A stretch of 64,000 nucleotides of DNA from Pontederia crassipes (GCA_030549335.1 CM060183.1:22208552-22272551); one strand, 5' to 3'; positions 37,301 to 48,900 are shown, counted from the stretch's first letter. The notes: generated from the letters alone by a model not told the origin. Numbers and translations: made by a program.

Positions 37301-40300
37301 GTTGTTCCACCCTTTTGTGTGTCTTCAACACCAGTTACACGAACAAGTGGTTCAGAAGCAAAAGCTGGAGGAGGCATACGGTTGTCAACTGCTGGCAATG
37401 AAACTAGATGACTTCCAAAGACATTTTTCTCCAATCCACTCTGCGGAGCATTATATGATATTTAGCATCAGTTTTAAAAGTATATGCAAATGTTTATTAG
37501 CTGTTAAAACACTAAAGAAGCCATAACAAGAACCAGCAACTAAAAGAGATTAACCAATGTTCTGTAATGAAGACTGAAATTTAAAGACTCGAGTGTCATA
37601 AATTTTGGTCTTAATAGTGTAGTAATTGATGAAATCATATTTGTCAATTTGAGTGCATTCAGTTCTAGCACACCTAAATGTTCACAATCTCACAAGAAGG
37701 ATTATCTAGTCTTTATCCAGACAATAATACATGACTTTAGCTAGGAAAATTGATGTTGCAGTAAACATGGTAACCTGATTCATGATCAATTGATCCTGAT
37801 ACAAGTTTACCTTAATGTTTCATGAACCCAAGTTAAAGCAAGTCAAAAGTAATTGAGAATATTCAAACTTGTGGCCTTCTGAATATCTAAAATAAGGAGG
37901 AGAGTTGTTAGCTTGCATTAGCAGTAAAGAAGACAAGTCCATGGTTAAAGCTTGTGGAAATGAAAAATGAAAAAGCTATAAATGCAGAATAAACAGCCTC
38001 TAGTCTACTAGAAGAGAATACAAGAAACTAGAAGCATGATACAATTAGCACGACATGCAAAGCAGGACTAGTACAAGCATAAGATATAAAAGTTTGTCAG
38101 AGAAGAGAAATATATTTCTAATTTTTTTTAGAAGAATTCTAAATTATTATTTTTTTCTAAAATATTATTTGAAAAGCGAATTGAATATACCATAAGAATT
38201 TTGAAAAAATTCCATAAGAATTGAAAATTCTGAACAGGCATCAAAAGACCCAAGTGCTCTCATATTGAATCACTAGAAACTAACTTCAATACATGACATT
38301 TGATATATAATGATAAGAACTACAACTAAAAAATCTAGCACGACTCACTCAATTAAATAACTCCGCCTATATTTTATAGCCGGTCCCAAGCCCGGATAAA
38401 GGAGGAGGGTTGTGTTAGGCCCCGACAGCCAGCATAAAATCATGTCGAATCTTATGAACATGGATCAACGAATGAATGGCGTCGTATGATCCATGTAGCC
38501 GACCCCACCTAGTGGGATAAGGCTTTGTTGTTGTTGTTGTTGTTGACTCACTCAATTAAATATCTGTGATATGAAAGGGATGTAATAGTACAGGTCATTT
38601 GATTTCTAAGCTGATAAGAAGAAGTCCAAATCACCTTTTTGTTTGTTCAGAAGATATCCAGAAGAACACAAGATATCCAATAATAGCTGTGTTTTGTGTG
38701 TGTGCACGAGCGCGCGCACGAGAGAGAGAGAGAGAGAGAATAAGAATTGTGTGTTATGGCATAAAAAGGAAATTTGAACAAGAACTACAATTTTATTACT
38801 TTCAAGTAAGCAAATCATTATACCTTCAAAAAAAAAGTAAGCAAGCAAATCATTAGCTATTAGAGATCTTGCTTGCCAACTTTACCTTTCACAGCTATCA
38901 TCAACATATATGAAATTATGGTAGTACTTTTTTGAGAGAAAAACTATGGTAGAATTGCATCAGTTACCTGAATAATTGCTTCTTTAAGCTTTGAATGGAG
39001 GCGAGATCCTGTGTCCTTTATGCTTATTGGTGGCCACAACTTCAAGAAAAAAAATCAGCATGCATCAATTACCCAGGAACCAGTGTGTGAAACAATTTTT
39101 GTTTTTTTTTTTTTTGAGAGAGAGAGAATAAAGGATGGCTACCAATATGTGCAACATTTAACTAGAAAATTTCCTAACTGCATAGTTTCAAGATGAATCT
39201 ACAAGTCAATATGAGCTCAAAAAGGTGTGAAAAGTGAATAAAATAGTAGTGGGATTCCTTCTACAAGTCACGAATATGATGATGACAACAAGTATAAAAT
39301 ATCAAGTACAAAAGAGTACAAGAATACTTTTAAATAAGTCATGTGATTACTTTGAAGAGCTTGGTACTTGCAGGCTAGTGGTGGTCATCATACTAAACAA
39401 TCATGTAGCAAATACGACCTGCTTACATTAAAAAAAATTGTGCTCTATTTGGATGCAAAGTATTTTCAAACAACTCGGCTAAATTCATTGAATTCTTTTT
39501 TATGCATATTTTAGAAAATGATGCTTGTCATCCATTTTCTGTGACTACAAAAACTATGTCTTAGGGTCAATACATAGTAAAAACTAATGAGGTTGGAGTT
39601 CATAATTTCATTGTTTTCTTCTGGACCTTATATATAGAAGTTATTTTATAATACCTTCTTATTAGATGTTCTTATTGTAATATCTGTTATTTTGTAATGA
39701 CGATTTTTTAACATGTAATAATGAATTCAGAATATGTCATAATTTATACAATTATTATCATATAATTTATACATATATATAACATTATATACTTTTTTTT
39801 AGCTCTCAAAAAAAAACTATACACTTTTTTAGTCAGTTTCCAATATATTTTATAACTTCACAGAGTATTATGATTGATACATTCAAATACTTGATTGAAA
39901 GTTGTCATTTTCTTATTAACATAGAAATTTTATTCGCTCGCATCGCCTTCTTTCCTCTAATTTTGCTTCGGAGAATGTAATCGTTAAAACTTGAGCTTCA
40001 ACTACTCATCCTGGACCCTTATGGAGATACCATTGTTTCTACCAAAACTTCTTTTGTGCCCAAATGATGACATGCACATTGGAGAGAAAATTCATTATAT
40101 AGTGGAGGGCCTCTAATTATATTTTATAACTTTTATTTCTTTTATAAAAGCAAGTTATTATAATAACAACCTACAATATTTCATAATTATATTTTAACAG
40201 TTTCTATTATAGTACATACAGATAATATTTGAAAATTTCACTCAAAATATAATATTTATTTTTTATATTATGGAGTATTGAAAAAAAAATCCTAAAAGGT

Positions 40301-43300
40301 ATATCCGAACATCATATTGAATTTTAATCCATGCAAAGAATCTTTTTGAAAAGTGCCTTACCATGATTTATGAAACCAATTTAAAATTTTACAAAGTACA
40401 CAAACAGGACCTTAAACTGTTGCGGCAAAAGTAATTCTCAATTTTCTCAAAAATGTTTCTTTTTTTGAGAGAATTCTCTCTCAAAAAATGTAATTCTCGA
40501 AACTGTGTGAAATAATCTTAATATCCATCGACGAAGCTTGCAAACTCTTAGGATTCAACTTACTGAAATGGTAACGAATGGCAGATATTTTACTTAAGAA
40601 AGTGAATATAAAATAAAATTGTTGTGAAACCTGTTAGATCCATGGGCCTCCCTTGTAACCAAAGAAAGACAAAGCACGCTTATGAAACTATAAATTATAA
40701 GGATGTCCAATTTCATCTCTTTTGAAATCTCAGTTTCTGCCTTTCTTTACTACCTATGAAATTACACTCTGGCTAACAACTTGGAGTTGGAGTTATCTAC
40801 TGCATGCCTCTTTCCAGTTATATGCAATTTGTTCTTTTATCAGTCCATAGTTGACCAAACCATCAACAAAGAAAGAAACTCGAGATCTCAATTCCAGTTC
40901 TATCCAGCATATCATAGCTTAAAAGAAATATCAAAGGCAAATATATCATAAGCAACAACCTCCACTTTAAATTAAATCCAGAACATAGACACAAACAAAG
41001 GTAACTAAATTGCCAGCTTCCCCAACAAAAAAAAAAGCACAATATTCATAATGTATGCATATACAAGTTATTCCACATGTAGAGTTTGAACAATACATAA
41101 AGTCAAATACCAGGTAACAAGAATAGGTATTTCTACTTTTCTTTTGTGACACTTACAGGAGAAGAACATGCTGGGCAAACATAACCTGCTGGTGCAGTTT
41201 GAGGTGGGAAAGCTTTAATATGTGAGATTATGCAATGTGTGTGCATGAGATCTGAAAGAGTAAAAACAGAACTGTCAAGTTTGGGTAGCATATTTCCAAT
41301 TAAAATTATAAGAGAATACGCTAATAAGTTATGGTTTAACATACGCAAGCACCCCAATCGTGTAATCTGATCATTTCCAGCCTCCAGTGCACCATTGCAC
41401 AAACAACAAGTCGGAGGCCAGTCATATTCTCCATCAACTACCCAATCAGAGTACTTTTTCACCTGAAAGTTCAAAAAGGAAATAGCATTGTGCTTGACAA
41501 CCAAACTAGGCAACCTGATATTTCAGATATCTTTACTAGTAAAAAGAATTCTCCCATGTCACATAATAGGAAAAGAATGCAAGCCTTAATATTACAGTTA
41601 ATATCAATCCATAGTCGCAACTAAAAGCACGAGTTTAGGATAAGACAATTAGACCACGACAATGAAACGTTTAGACATGATCCGGAAAGGGCCAAAGTAA
41701 AGTACAAAATTCAATGGGGATGCTAAGAAAAAGGTGCCACATTCAGTATCTATTTACTCCAACAAATATGCACACAGTTATTAGGGTTATTTCCTCTAAC
41801 ACTTTTTAAACTATAACTTTTTTCCTCCTCAAAAAGCTATAAACAATGTTGTCAAAATCGTGAGTTAACCCGTAGAATCAGCCGCTTTTATGATGCTACC
41901 AAAGAAAACCGAGTTGGATCGATCACCAACTCGGTTTTGTTCAGCACGTGATAGAATCGCGTGCTGGATCGTACTCAGGTTGAAACCGCGTGCTGCCGTG
42001 CCAACCTTTTTCTTATTAAGTGCGTACCTCATTTTTCCCTAACCATTTGTTCCATTTCTATGCCGCCGCGTGGTGCTGTCGCTGATGGTTGCTGCTAGTG
42101 CTGTTACTGTCACCGGTCGTTGCTGCCCCTTCTGTTGCCGTCGCCAGTCGCTGCTGCCCCTGCTGTTGCCGTCGCCGATCACTGCTGCCCCTGCCGTTGA
42201 CGTCGGCAGTCGCTGCTGCTGCTGCCGCCACCTATTGCTCGCCACTCGGCAGGTTTCTCTCCTCTCTCACGCCTTCTCCCTCCCTCCATCTCGACATCTT
42301 CTAGCAGCTCCGAGGTCCCCTCTGCTCATGAGCGGTGTGCGAGACCACTCTCCTCTCACCGGTAGTCGCGTGCTATCCGCTGCTTGCTGCTGCCGGTTGA
42401 CCTCCTCTCTCGCTCCGTCCCCTGCCTTTTCCTTCTTCCCTCTCTCCACTCTAGGGCAGTGTGTAACATTTTTTTTGAGTATGTACTATGTAGAAGTCTC
42501 GTCCCCTCTTCGTTTCCAAAAAAAAAGTCTCGCCCCCTCTGCGCTCCTCTCTGCTCCCCAGACTCATCCTCTCTACTGATTTTAAATTATTAATTTATGG
42601 ATAAATTAGGTATTGAGCAAAAATAATATTAATTTAATTTAAAATATAATTTTGGTAGAATCGATCATGCCGTGTTACTATCTCACGTTTTACGTGTTCA
42701 CCCGACCTTTCCATGTCAACTCCAATTTAGGAGTTTGACAACATTGGCTATAACTTTTTTTCGTATCTAACCATAAATTATAAACTTACAAATTATAGTC
42801 CCTAAACTTATCTCAATTTGTCACACATCCTTCCATTAGATTCCACCCAAAATTTTGTTAACTTTGTTTTTTTAATATGCAAAATGACATTTTTACAATA
42901 CTAAAAAGAAACAACAAATTAGCACAATCTTTCATAATTTATCAAAAAAACCTCATATACATTCTTTTATGTTTAAAATATCTTTGTTGTAATAAGAAGT
43001 AAGGGTAAACATGACATTTTATAATAATTAAAAGGTAAGTTAATAGAATTTGGATTGAATCATTGAACTTTAGTGCCATCTCCATATCTCATTTACTTGT
43101 AAGCTTTACTGGGTATGCCCTATATACTGCCTTTGGACAAGCCTCTCAAACTAAGAGATCCATTTGAGGAACACGGGGGCTAGTTGAAGTAATAAGTCTA
43201 CCATATGAGTGGCTCATTACTTCGATTGAGATAACCAAAGAAAAAGTTTTTTAGTTGGAACCTTCGATGAAAAAAAATCATGAAAAAGATTATCAAGAAG

Positions 43301-45724
43301 ATTATCCATAAAGTCAAACCCCTGACCTCCCGATGACTAGTGATCAAGTAAGATATAAATTGTTGAATATTTCTAGTAAAAAAGATAGGAAATTAGAACT
43401 ATTCAACATCTGCTCGAATGATATTCAATGGTCAGTGAAATTTCGTATATCCTTCCATTATGCAAGGGAATTCTTATTTCTTGGCGAAAAAGTGAAGAAA
43501 ACCCATGTCAAATTAGGATAAGTTTAAGGAAAAAAATTTGACAGTGCTCAAATGATATTCAATGGTCAGTGGAATCCTTACATTATGCAAGGGAATTCTT
43601 ATTTCTTGATGAACAAGCAAAGAAAACCTGTGTCAATTCGGGATAAGTTCGAGGGCAATATTTTGAAAGTTTGTAATTTAGGGTTAAATCAGGAAATGTT
43701 ATAGTTGAAGAGGTGTTAGAGGAAACAACCTCAATTACTACAAAAGATAAACTTTGACGATGCATCTCCAGAATTATAACATGTAATCAACAAAAAGAGC
43801 GAAACATCAAGTATCTCACACCAGTTTCCTTTGCATTAAAATGGTTGTTGGCGTGTTATCGTATATGAGCGACACAAAGATAGTCCATAAAAGGACTAGA
43901 AGATATAGAACTTCTATTTTCGGGTGATAAATTAAGCAATTATAATGTAGATCTTGTTCACAAGAATTCTGTACAGAATTCTGGTGGCCAAGGATCTAGT
44001 TTGTTCTAGTTTCAGATTTGAAGAATATGTTGGGAGTCCTAATGCTGTTAGGATTTTATTTTCTTTTTAGTTTATTTCTGTTAGGAGTCCTAATGATGTT
44101 AGGAATGTTATTTCCTTTTAGTTCACTTCTGTTAGGTTATAAGAGTCTTAATGTTGATGGGATTGTATTTTCCTTTTGCTATAGGAGTCCTAGTGCTAAT
44201 AGTATTGCAAGTTGTGAATCCCTATATATTGGCCAGACTTGTAAGAGTTAAGAACATCTTTATCTCTTTAATTAAAATTCCAGTTCATAGTTTTTCTGAA
44301 TTTGTGTGCGCACGATCTTGACCTTAGATTTCTTCTAAGGTGCTAGTGGATTCCTGCTAGTTTATTTGTCAATTATCGTCCGCTTGAACCGGCGACATCG
44401 ACGTCTGTTTTCTGCAGATCTTTCAAGCTTACTTGCACGGTGTAATAGAGCACCGTTCATTGTGCCTAGGTTTAGCTCTTATCTTATTTAAAATTCTGTA
44501 CTGCCGCTGCATCAAATTATAATTTGTACAAATGCAAATAATTGTAAGATGCAAAAGTATCAACTGGTAATTGATAAAAATCAACATAGCTATCAAGTGA
44601 TATGCCATAAAATCATATATATTCTATGATTTCATGTCCACAGAAAAAAAAAGGAAATTCTAATTTCCTTGGGACATCCCAAATGGCTACAAACTTATGA
44701 AGCTTACATCATTTAATATTTTTGAAACTAAGGTAATCTCCATATAAGAAACACGATATAAAGGTTTCCGCAACCTGAGAATCTAATAAGATGGACAAAC
44801 TAACTCAAGATCGAATAGTATGTATAAATTCTAAGCATGTGCCATCCTCTTGTATCTTCCATCTTAGTATTCATGAAGAAAAAACAAGAAGTAACCACAA
44901 ACCCACACATAAAGGGTTTTTTCCCTTTGAGAGGAGCAACACACATCGGAGTGCATCTAGTGTAATAAAAGTGGGATGTTTTACACAACATTTTAGCATT
45001 CTAGAAAGATTGATTAATGAAATATCAGAGTTGTATATCTATAATGCGATGTTCAAAGATACTATATCTATATCAGAGTTGTATATCTATATCAGAGTTT
45101 TATGTACATTAGAAATTAGGGAAAATGTGTGTCTCAGAGCATGCAGTACGTTTGAAGTTTGGACGGTTTACCACACAGATTTGGTGTTCCGGAAAGCATA
45201 TGCATTCCCCGCAGACAGGAACCTTGTGGACAAAGCAATAAAGCCTGGTTGCCTGAAAACAAAATCTTCATGAGTCTACAAATCGAACATTTTACCATGA
45301 CTGTGGGATAATCATGCATCTCGCTCTGAAACGATGAACTAATCAACAGAAAAATTTTGTGAACGCGAGGCCAATAAAATTGACAGATTGATGGATCTCT
45401 GTCCTGAAAAACCCAACAATCGACTTGACGAAATCCCAAAAATCAAGGTTTGCTACGTCCAATCAAATCAAGTACCACGAGTCATTGATGATGAATCCGT
45501 CTACAAAATCTGATCCAATAGCAAAATACTACCAACTAAACAGAGAATGCAGTAAATTTATGAATTAAATTCAATAGATTCATTATTCGCACATCAAGAT
45601 GGCCGAAAAATAGTGAGTATAGCCTTCAAAAAAACCCAGAAAAAGAAATCTTCACGGATTGTAAACTTGGCAAAATCTAACAGAATTGGATCAAGAATAC
45701 CTTGCGGCATTTGCAGACAACCAT
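28383..45724 (-). CDS. ZFPL1: ZFPL1-like zinc-finger membrane protein, nine exons
   Basis: Minus-strand exons: 45724-45701, 45252-45172, 41462-41345, 41251-41157, 39039-38968, 37440-37180, 35763-35655, 29467-29293 and 28470-28383 (stop TAG). They join in frame to 340 residues. The N-terminus holds the Cys-rich B-box-like part (MVVCKCRK, then C14, H17, C22, C25, C34). A RING-like domain follows at about residues 54-103 (CCLC, C73-x-H75-x2-H78-x2-C81, [10 protein letters not shown]). A Ser/Pro-rich linker comes next, then [15 protein letters not shown] and [11 protein letters not shown] single membrane segment at about 305-323 ([19 protein letters not shown]) precedes a short tail. This order is that of zinc finger protein-like 1, a cis-Golgi tail-anchored protein in animals. 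The plant homologue is little studied. Intron 2 (3.7 kb) and intron 7 (6.2 kb) are loaded with transposons, yet the exons have no breaks. The 5' UTR is CT-rich. Identification is firm, while Golgi location here is inference. Confidence 0.93.
29922..30075 (-). mobile_element. LINE 3' tail fragment, host of a nested tail
   Basis: Read on the minus strand this is a ggatgacaaccac/ctggtagtcatcctttcc LINE-type 3' end running into a short A-rich tail. It is split by the younger 53-bp tail at 29980-30032. It lies in ZFPL1 intron 7. Confidence 0.5.
29980..30032 (-). mobile_element. 53-bp LINE-tail insertion with 13-bp TSD
   Basis: A poly-T, gagagagggaaaaggatga and about 20 further bases lie between two copies of aggatttgtggtt (29967-29979 and 30033-30045). 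The perfect 13-bp repeat and the poly-A on the minus strand are the marks of target-primed reverse transcription. Confidence 0.8.
30180..30470 (-). pseudogene. LINE zf-RVT fragment in ZFPL1 intron 7
   Basis: One minus-strand frame reads HDNHFCGES, a stop, then [10 protein letters not shown], the C-x2-E-D-A-x-HLFF-D pattern of the zinc-binding region that ends many plant LINE reverse transcriptases. It is interrupted by stops. Its poly-A tail may be the LINE 3' end near 29922-30075. Confidence 0.6.
30927..31214 (-). pseudogene. LINE endonuclease fragment in ZFPL1 intron 7
   Basis: The 95-codon minus frame contains [16 protein letters not shown]. This matches the GGDFNV..+..DR motif of the apurinic-type endonuclease of plant L1 elements, with the first Gly-Gly reading Gly-Asp. 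Upstream and downstream domains are missing, so the element is internally deleted or chimeric. Confidence 0.6.
31904..32591 (-). pseudogene. LINE RNase H-like fragment in ZFPL1 intron 7
   Basis: Minus-strand pieces [25 protein letters not shown] and WLAKRAMVH fit the order D-S/A..+..L then HVPR..N..AD.LA of plant LINE RNase H domains. Frameshifts split them. Orientation is opposite to the RT fragment that begins right next to it. Confidence 0.5.
32560..34600 (+). pseudogene. LINE RT C-terminal half and zf-RVT, plus strand, split by a TIR element
   Basis: Plus-strand pieces in order: [16 protein letters not shown] and [11 protein letters not shown] (about 32620-32765), [34 protein letters not shown] (about 32930-33095), then after an insertion [12 protein letters not shown] and INHLFFQC (34158-34430). 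This is the order of the end of an L1-like ORF2. The coding thread is broken at 33483-34147 by the TIR element and by several stops. The upstream RT core is absent. It lies antisense in ZFPL1 intron 7. Confidence 0.75.
33483..34147. mobile_element. Non-autonomous TIR element inserted in the LINE
   Basis: Left end gaccccgtttggcaacgga and right end (reverse complement) ggctgcgtttggaaacgga match at about 15 of 19 positions. The flanks show ttt on both sides (33480-33482 and 34148-34150). The 665-bp element has a GC-rich left part with repeated ggaaccag/ctggttcc motifs, a T-rich middle and an AT-rich right part. It separates two stretches of one LINE reading, which independently shows it is an insertion. 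Class (PIF/Harbinger or hAT) is undecided. Confidence 0.65.
34643..34710 (-). mobile_element. 68-bp LINE-tail insertion with 15-bp TSD
   Basis: A poly-T, tttgaggagaaaaaggatga and a gttgtcatccatc block are bounded by perfect copies of atagagaatataatt (34628-34642 and 34711-34725). Read on the minus strand it is a LINE 3' end with a poly-A tail. It is in ZFPL1 intron 7, in the same orientation as the gene. Confidence 0.85.
35073..35099. repeat. (AT)n microsatellite
   Basis: About 13 AT repeats in ZFPL1 intron 7. Confidence 0.95.
36655..36835 (-). mobile_element. SINE-like element copy 2, ZFPL1 intron 6
   Basis: Minus-strand copy: the plus strand begins with (caa)n and ends at ataggcggagttaag. 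It is flanked by 11-bp direct repeats tttgagttcaa (36644-36654 and 36836-36846). Same boundaries as the other copies apart from 3-4 extra bases at the 5' end. Confidence 0.87.
38360..38544 (+). mobile_element. SINE-like element copy 3, ZFPL1 intron 5
   Basis: Begins actccgcctat, ends (ttg)n, and is flanked by a perfect 18-bp target duplication gactcactcaattaaata (38342-38359 and 38545-38562). The perfect repeat argues for a fairly recent insertion. It lies antisense to ZFPL1. Confidence 0.93.
38719..38740. repeat. (GA)n microsatellite
   Basis: About ten GA repeats directly after a short gtgtgtgtgcacgagcgcgcg run, in ZFPL1 intron 5. Confidence 0.9.
41844..42746. mobile_element. Non-autonomous hAT-like element nested in the foldback element
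   Basis: Ends caatgttgtcaaa on the left and tttgacaacattg on the right, giving a perfect 13-bp TIR. The flanks gctataaa (41836-41843) and gctataac (42747-42754) agree at seven of eight bases, fitting an 8-bp hAT target duplication with one later change. Inside is a GC-rich block (about 42060-42250) of repeated ctgctgcccctg/gttgccgtcgcc units. A CT-rich tract (about 42255-42450) follows it. Frames across this block are shadows of the triplet-like repeat. No transposase. Confidence 0.75.
43411..43678. repeat. 134-bp tandem duplication
   Basis: Units start tgctcgaatgatattcaatg at 43411 and tgctcaaatgatattcaatg at 43545. Both run through ttatgcaagggaattctt, with scattered substitutions and a small deletion. 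Confidence 0.85.
43946..44514 (+). mobile_element. Copia-type solo LTR in ZFPL1 intron 2
   Basis: The 569-bp segment starts tgtagatcttg and ends cgctgcatca (TG..CA). The 8 bp before it and after it are identical, aattataa (43938-43945 and 44515-44522), and may contain the normal 5-bp TSD. The U3 holds about three degenerate 50-bp repeats of ggagtcctaatg..tgttagga followed by T-rich sequence. A TATA-like ctatatattgg lies near 44221. This layout is common in small plant copia LTRs. No internal domain is left. Confidence 0.7.
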
Positions 45725-45900
45725 CTCAAGCACTGGAGATCTCCAATAGGAGCTGGAACCAAGGATTAGGGCTAAAAGGGATCCAGACCACGAAGGGGCA
45801 TTTAATTCCCGGCCAAGAAAAAGAGCGAACACGAGAGAGAGAGAGATCTGAGAACGATGGAGTGGAAGTTTTTAGTATCAAATACAGCGAGGGGTAGCGA
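45725..45900 (-). promoter_or_regulatory. 5' UTR and core-promoter region of ZFPL1
   Basis: On the minus strand the ATG at 45724 is preceded by a CT-rich stretch containing ctctctctctctcgtg (about 45833-45850), typical of plant pyrimidine-patch leaders. A weak AT-rich atttatttta lies at about 45906-45915. Transcription start is not determinable by eye. Confidence 0.4.
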
Positions 45901-45919
45901 TTAAAATAAATGTCGGACC

Positions 45920-48900
45920 AGCAGAAGCCAGAAGACACCGAGGAACGAGAAGAGAAACGTGTGCGCCCGATTCACGACCTTGGGAAGTAACGCATCTTTG
46001 CCGTCGACGTCTGATCGTGAGGTTGTTATGTCACTTATGTCCTGTCGAAGAAGATCCCGCATGTGAAGGATTTTAAAGCCAACTTGCTTTCGAGTTTGAT
46101 GCCGTCCGATGTGATCTCTTTAACATGATTTCTTACAAGAGATCGCGGATATGGTCATTGTTGGGTTATGTCCGTTTGGCTTTCCTTTTCTTATCCTAGT
46201 ACTCAGAGCAGCTGCTCGATCAATATTCCAATTTCAATTAATCCGGTGAGAGTATGATTATTCGCGAGAGAATTAAGTTTGGTTGTGGATTATCTATTGG
46301 AATAAGTAGATATTTCTTAGAATATATTTAAACACATGATAGATTAGGATTAGAAGGAGACTAACACATGCACAACTCACGATGCATGTTTAATCTGGTT
46401 GGACCATTATTTTATGAATTATCATATTCTTTAATTTTAACGGAAGAGATATAATTCAATGAAAGCAACCAATCTATACAAATAATCCTCCCCTCTCTTC
46501 GAATTAAAACCACGTAACACATTCGTCCTTAACCCACGACCAAACAGCCCCTAAAGCTTCGTTTGATTGCGGAATAAGAAGTGTGGATTACGTAATTTTA
46601 ATTTGACGATAGGGAGGTTATCTTAAAGCGAGGCGGCCATATTCCACTTGGTTGACATCTTCCAATGTGGTAGTCCTAATAATCATAATGTTTGGATGTA
46701 AAGAACTAAAGATAGAGTATTTGTCTAAAATGACGATTTCATCCTCTGTCTCCTATTAAAATGAAGACGCTTCTTTCTGTGTAATTTTTTTAACAGTGAA
46801 ATGATTGTCGTGCCATCGACGAATTATTTCTATTCTGTCAAAATTGACGAATATAATAACCCAAAAAAAAACGTGCCGATAAGATTAAATATACATCGTA
46901 ACCTGTGCACGCATTGTCTCCCACTATTCTTAATGCGTCGTTAATCGAGAAAGAATTCACTGCTCTCGCAGTTTTTTTTCCTATAATCGAAATAATGGCA
47001 TGTAACAAAATTTGTAATTAAGAAAGAGGATAGTGATGAAATCTATGATAACGAGTTGATTTATTTGATGTTACTCATCTCCTCTCAATTTTTCACATTT
47101 GCACTTGACCTCGGATGGTTAACACCATTAACACTATTTTACTAGACTCTTGACAAAAATACAAAATTAAATCGATCCACCATGGCCTCATATTCTCTTT
47201 ACTGCTTCATTTATTTGTATTTTAAAAATAAAAAGGGTAAATAAAAGTAAATGAATTACTAAAATTTAGTAAAAAAATGAACTGCCTTTGAGTTTGGGGG
47301 CTAAGGGTTGTTTGGCTTAAGTGATTTAAAGTGGATCATAAGTTGAGTGCTGATAATTAATTTAATAGTTTATTTTAAAAAATAAATAATTACTCATTTG
47401 ATAATAAAAAAAATAAGTTAATATTTTAGTCAAATAAATAAAAATATATATATTAATATTATACTAGATGAAATATGTGAATAAATGACATGTATATTCT
47501 AAGAATAAAATAGTACATTTATTGATTAATTTTACAAAATAAGTTGGATTCTTAGTTTATTTTTTATTTATAAACATGTAAAATAAGTGTTTATCGACTC
47601 TTCTTTTTAGTTATCAAATAAAAAATTAACATTGTCTATAAATTATTGTGATTGATTTATAAGTTTAGTAAAACATTTCCTAAGTAAAATTTTGTAAATG
47701 ATAGATTATTAACATTGAACTTTTAACAAGTGAAGTAGAATTAGACTTTATTTAGAAAAGGGTAATGTAACTTAAATAATTGCACGTGTCAATCTACCAG
47801 TGTCAATTTAGAAAACAAATTTATGTCATTTGATGTTCATTCAAGAATAGTATGTATAAACTCTATAAGCCTATATTTCGTAATAACTCTATTAAGTGGC
47901 ATGTGTATTAAAAATTACATATATTCTTAAGAATGAGTAAACATTTCACGGGACCTATCAAGTGAACTTGTAATAAAAAATTCTTTTCGTTTTCACATGG
48001 ACAGGAAAAGAAAACTTCAAAGCTGAGCAAGCAGAACCTTCTATTCTTCCCCTCTTTTTCCTTGGGTGTAATAATAAATTTAGTCTAGCATCTTTTTCTT
48101 TGAAGTCTGAACTATACATCCTCCAGGTGATAGTTAGGATTCCGTCTAAAAAAACATCATTTATTATCTTTTAGATCAATTTTTAATTTACGAAATATTC
48201 TAAGATATATATATATAATAAATTTCTAGTGAAATAGTTGTTTAGATGATTTTATCGTGACTCTATTTTAGTATAATAATATTTTTTAAAAATATGTAAT
48301 AAAGTTATATAAACATATTTAATTTTATAATTAAATATATTTATAAAACTTTAAAGCTATCAAATTAGAGTTGCATGATATGATTTTTTTGCTGGATCAA
48401 CTTTAAAGCTATAAAACTTTGACGACATAAAGATTCTTCCCATGTACCTAAAGTTATTTGAAAAATCAATTGAAATCTTTTTACGGGAGAACTGCATGAA
48501 CGTCAAATTTTGGCCGACGATTATTCTCTATCCATGTTCCGAAACTCGCAATCACTACTTGAAAGATCTTTTCCTATATAGAGGCTTTGAAATCAGTTGT
48601 CAAGTGCTCTTTGGGATGCTTCAATTTGTATGAAAATAGAGGGCAAAGTGAGGCTCGTGGTGCAGAAATTCTGTTTTGCTGAAAAGAAGTTTTTAACCAC
48701 CTCTTGATGCTTATTTATAGAGGTAGTCAAGTTTCAACTTCTATTAGACCTGAGCTCTTTTAGAATTAATATTGGTCATTCATCATTAGTTAATCACCCC
48801 ATAATTTTTTAATTTAATTAAATTTGAATTTACTTAATAATCTCATCATTATCTCCATAATAATTTCACATTTTCTCAAATTCTATCTTATCTTTTCAAC

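Larger units (their letters stand above)
41785..43730. mobile_element. Foldback TIR element in ZFPL1 intron 2, host of a nested hAT-like element
   Basis: Left end ggttatttcctctaacac and right end (reverse complement) ggttgtttcctctaacac match at 17 of 18 bases. Similarity continues inward through aactataacttttt, ctaaattataaac and cccctaaactta-type blocks. Removing the 903-bp nested insert plus its TSD leaves about 1.03 kb. A related, uninterrupted element lies at 58148-58592. No TSD could be fixed. The inner right half carries a 134-bp tandem duplication (43411 and 43545). Confidence 0.65.

Noticed and set aside
40465..40494. 12-bp inverted repeat ttttttgagaga with its complement
   Set aside because: It may be two opposed LINE tails or simple low-complexity sequence. 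Too short to assign.
42039..42593. Leu/Ala/Ser-rich frames up to 169 codons
   Set aside because: They come from a ctgctgccc-type repeat in the hAT-like element, and both strands and several frames are open at once.
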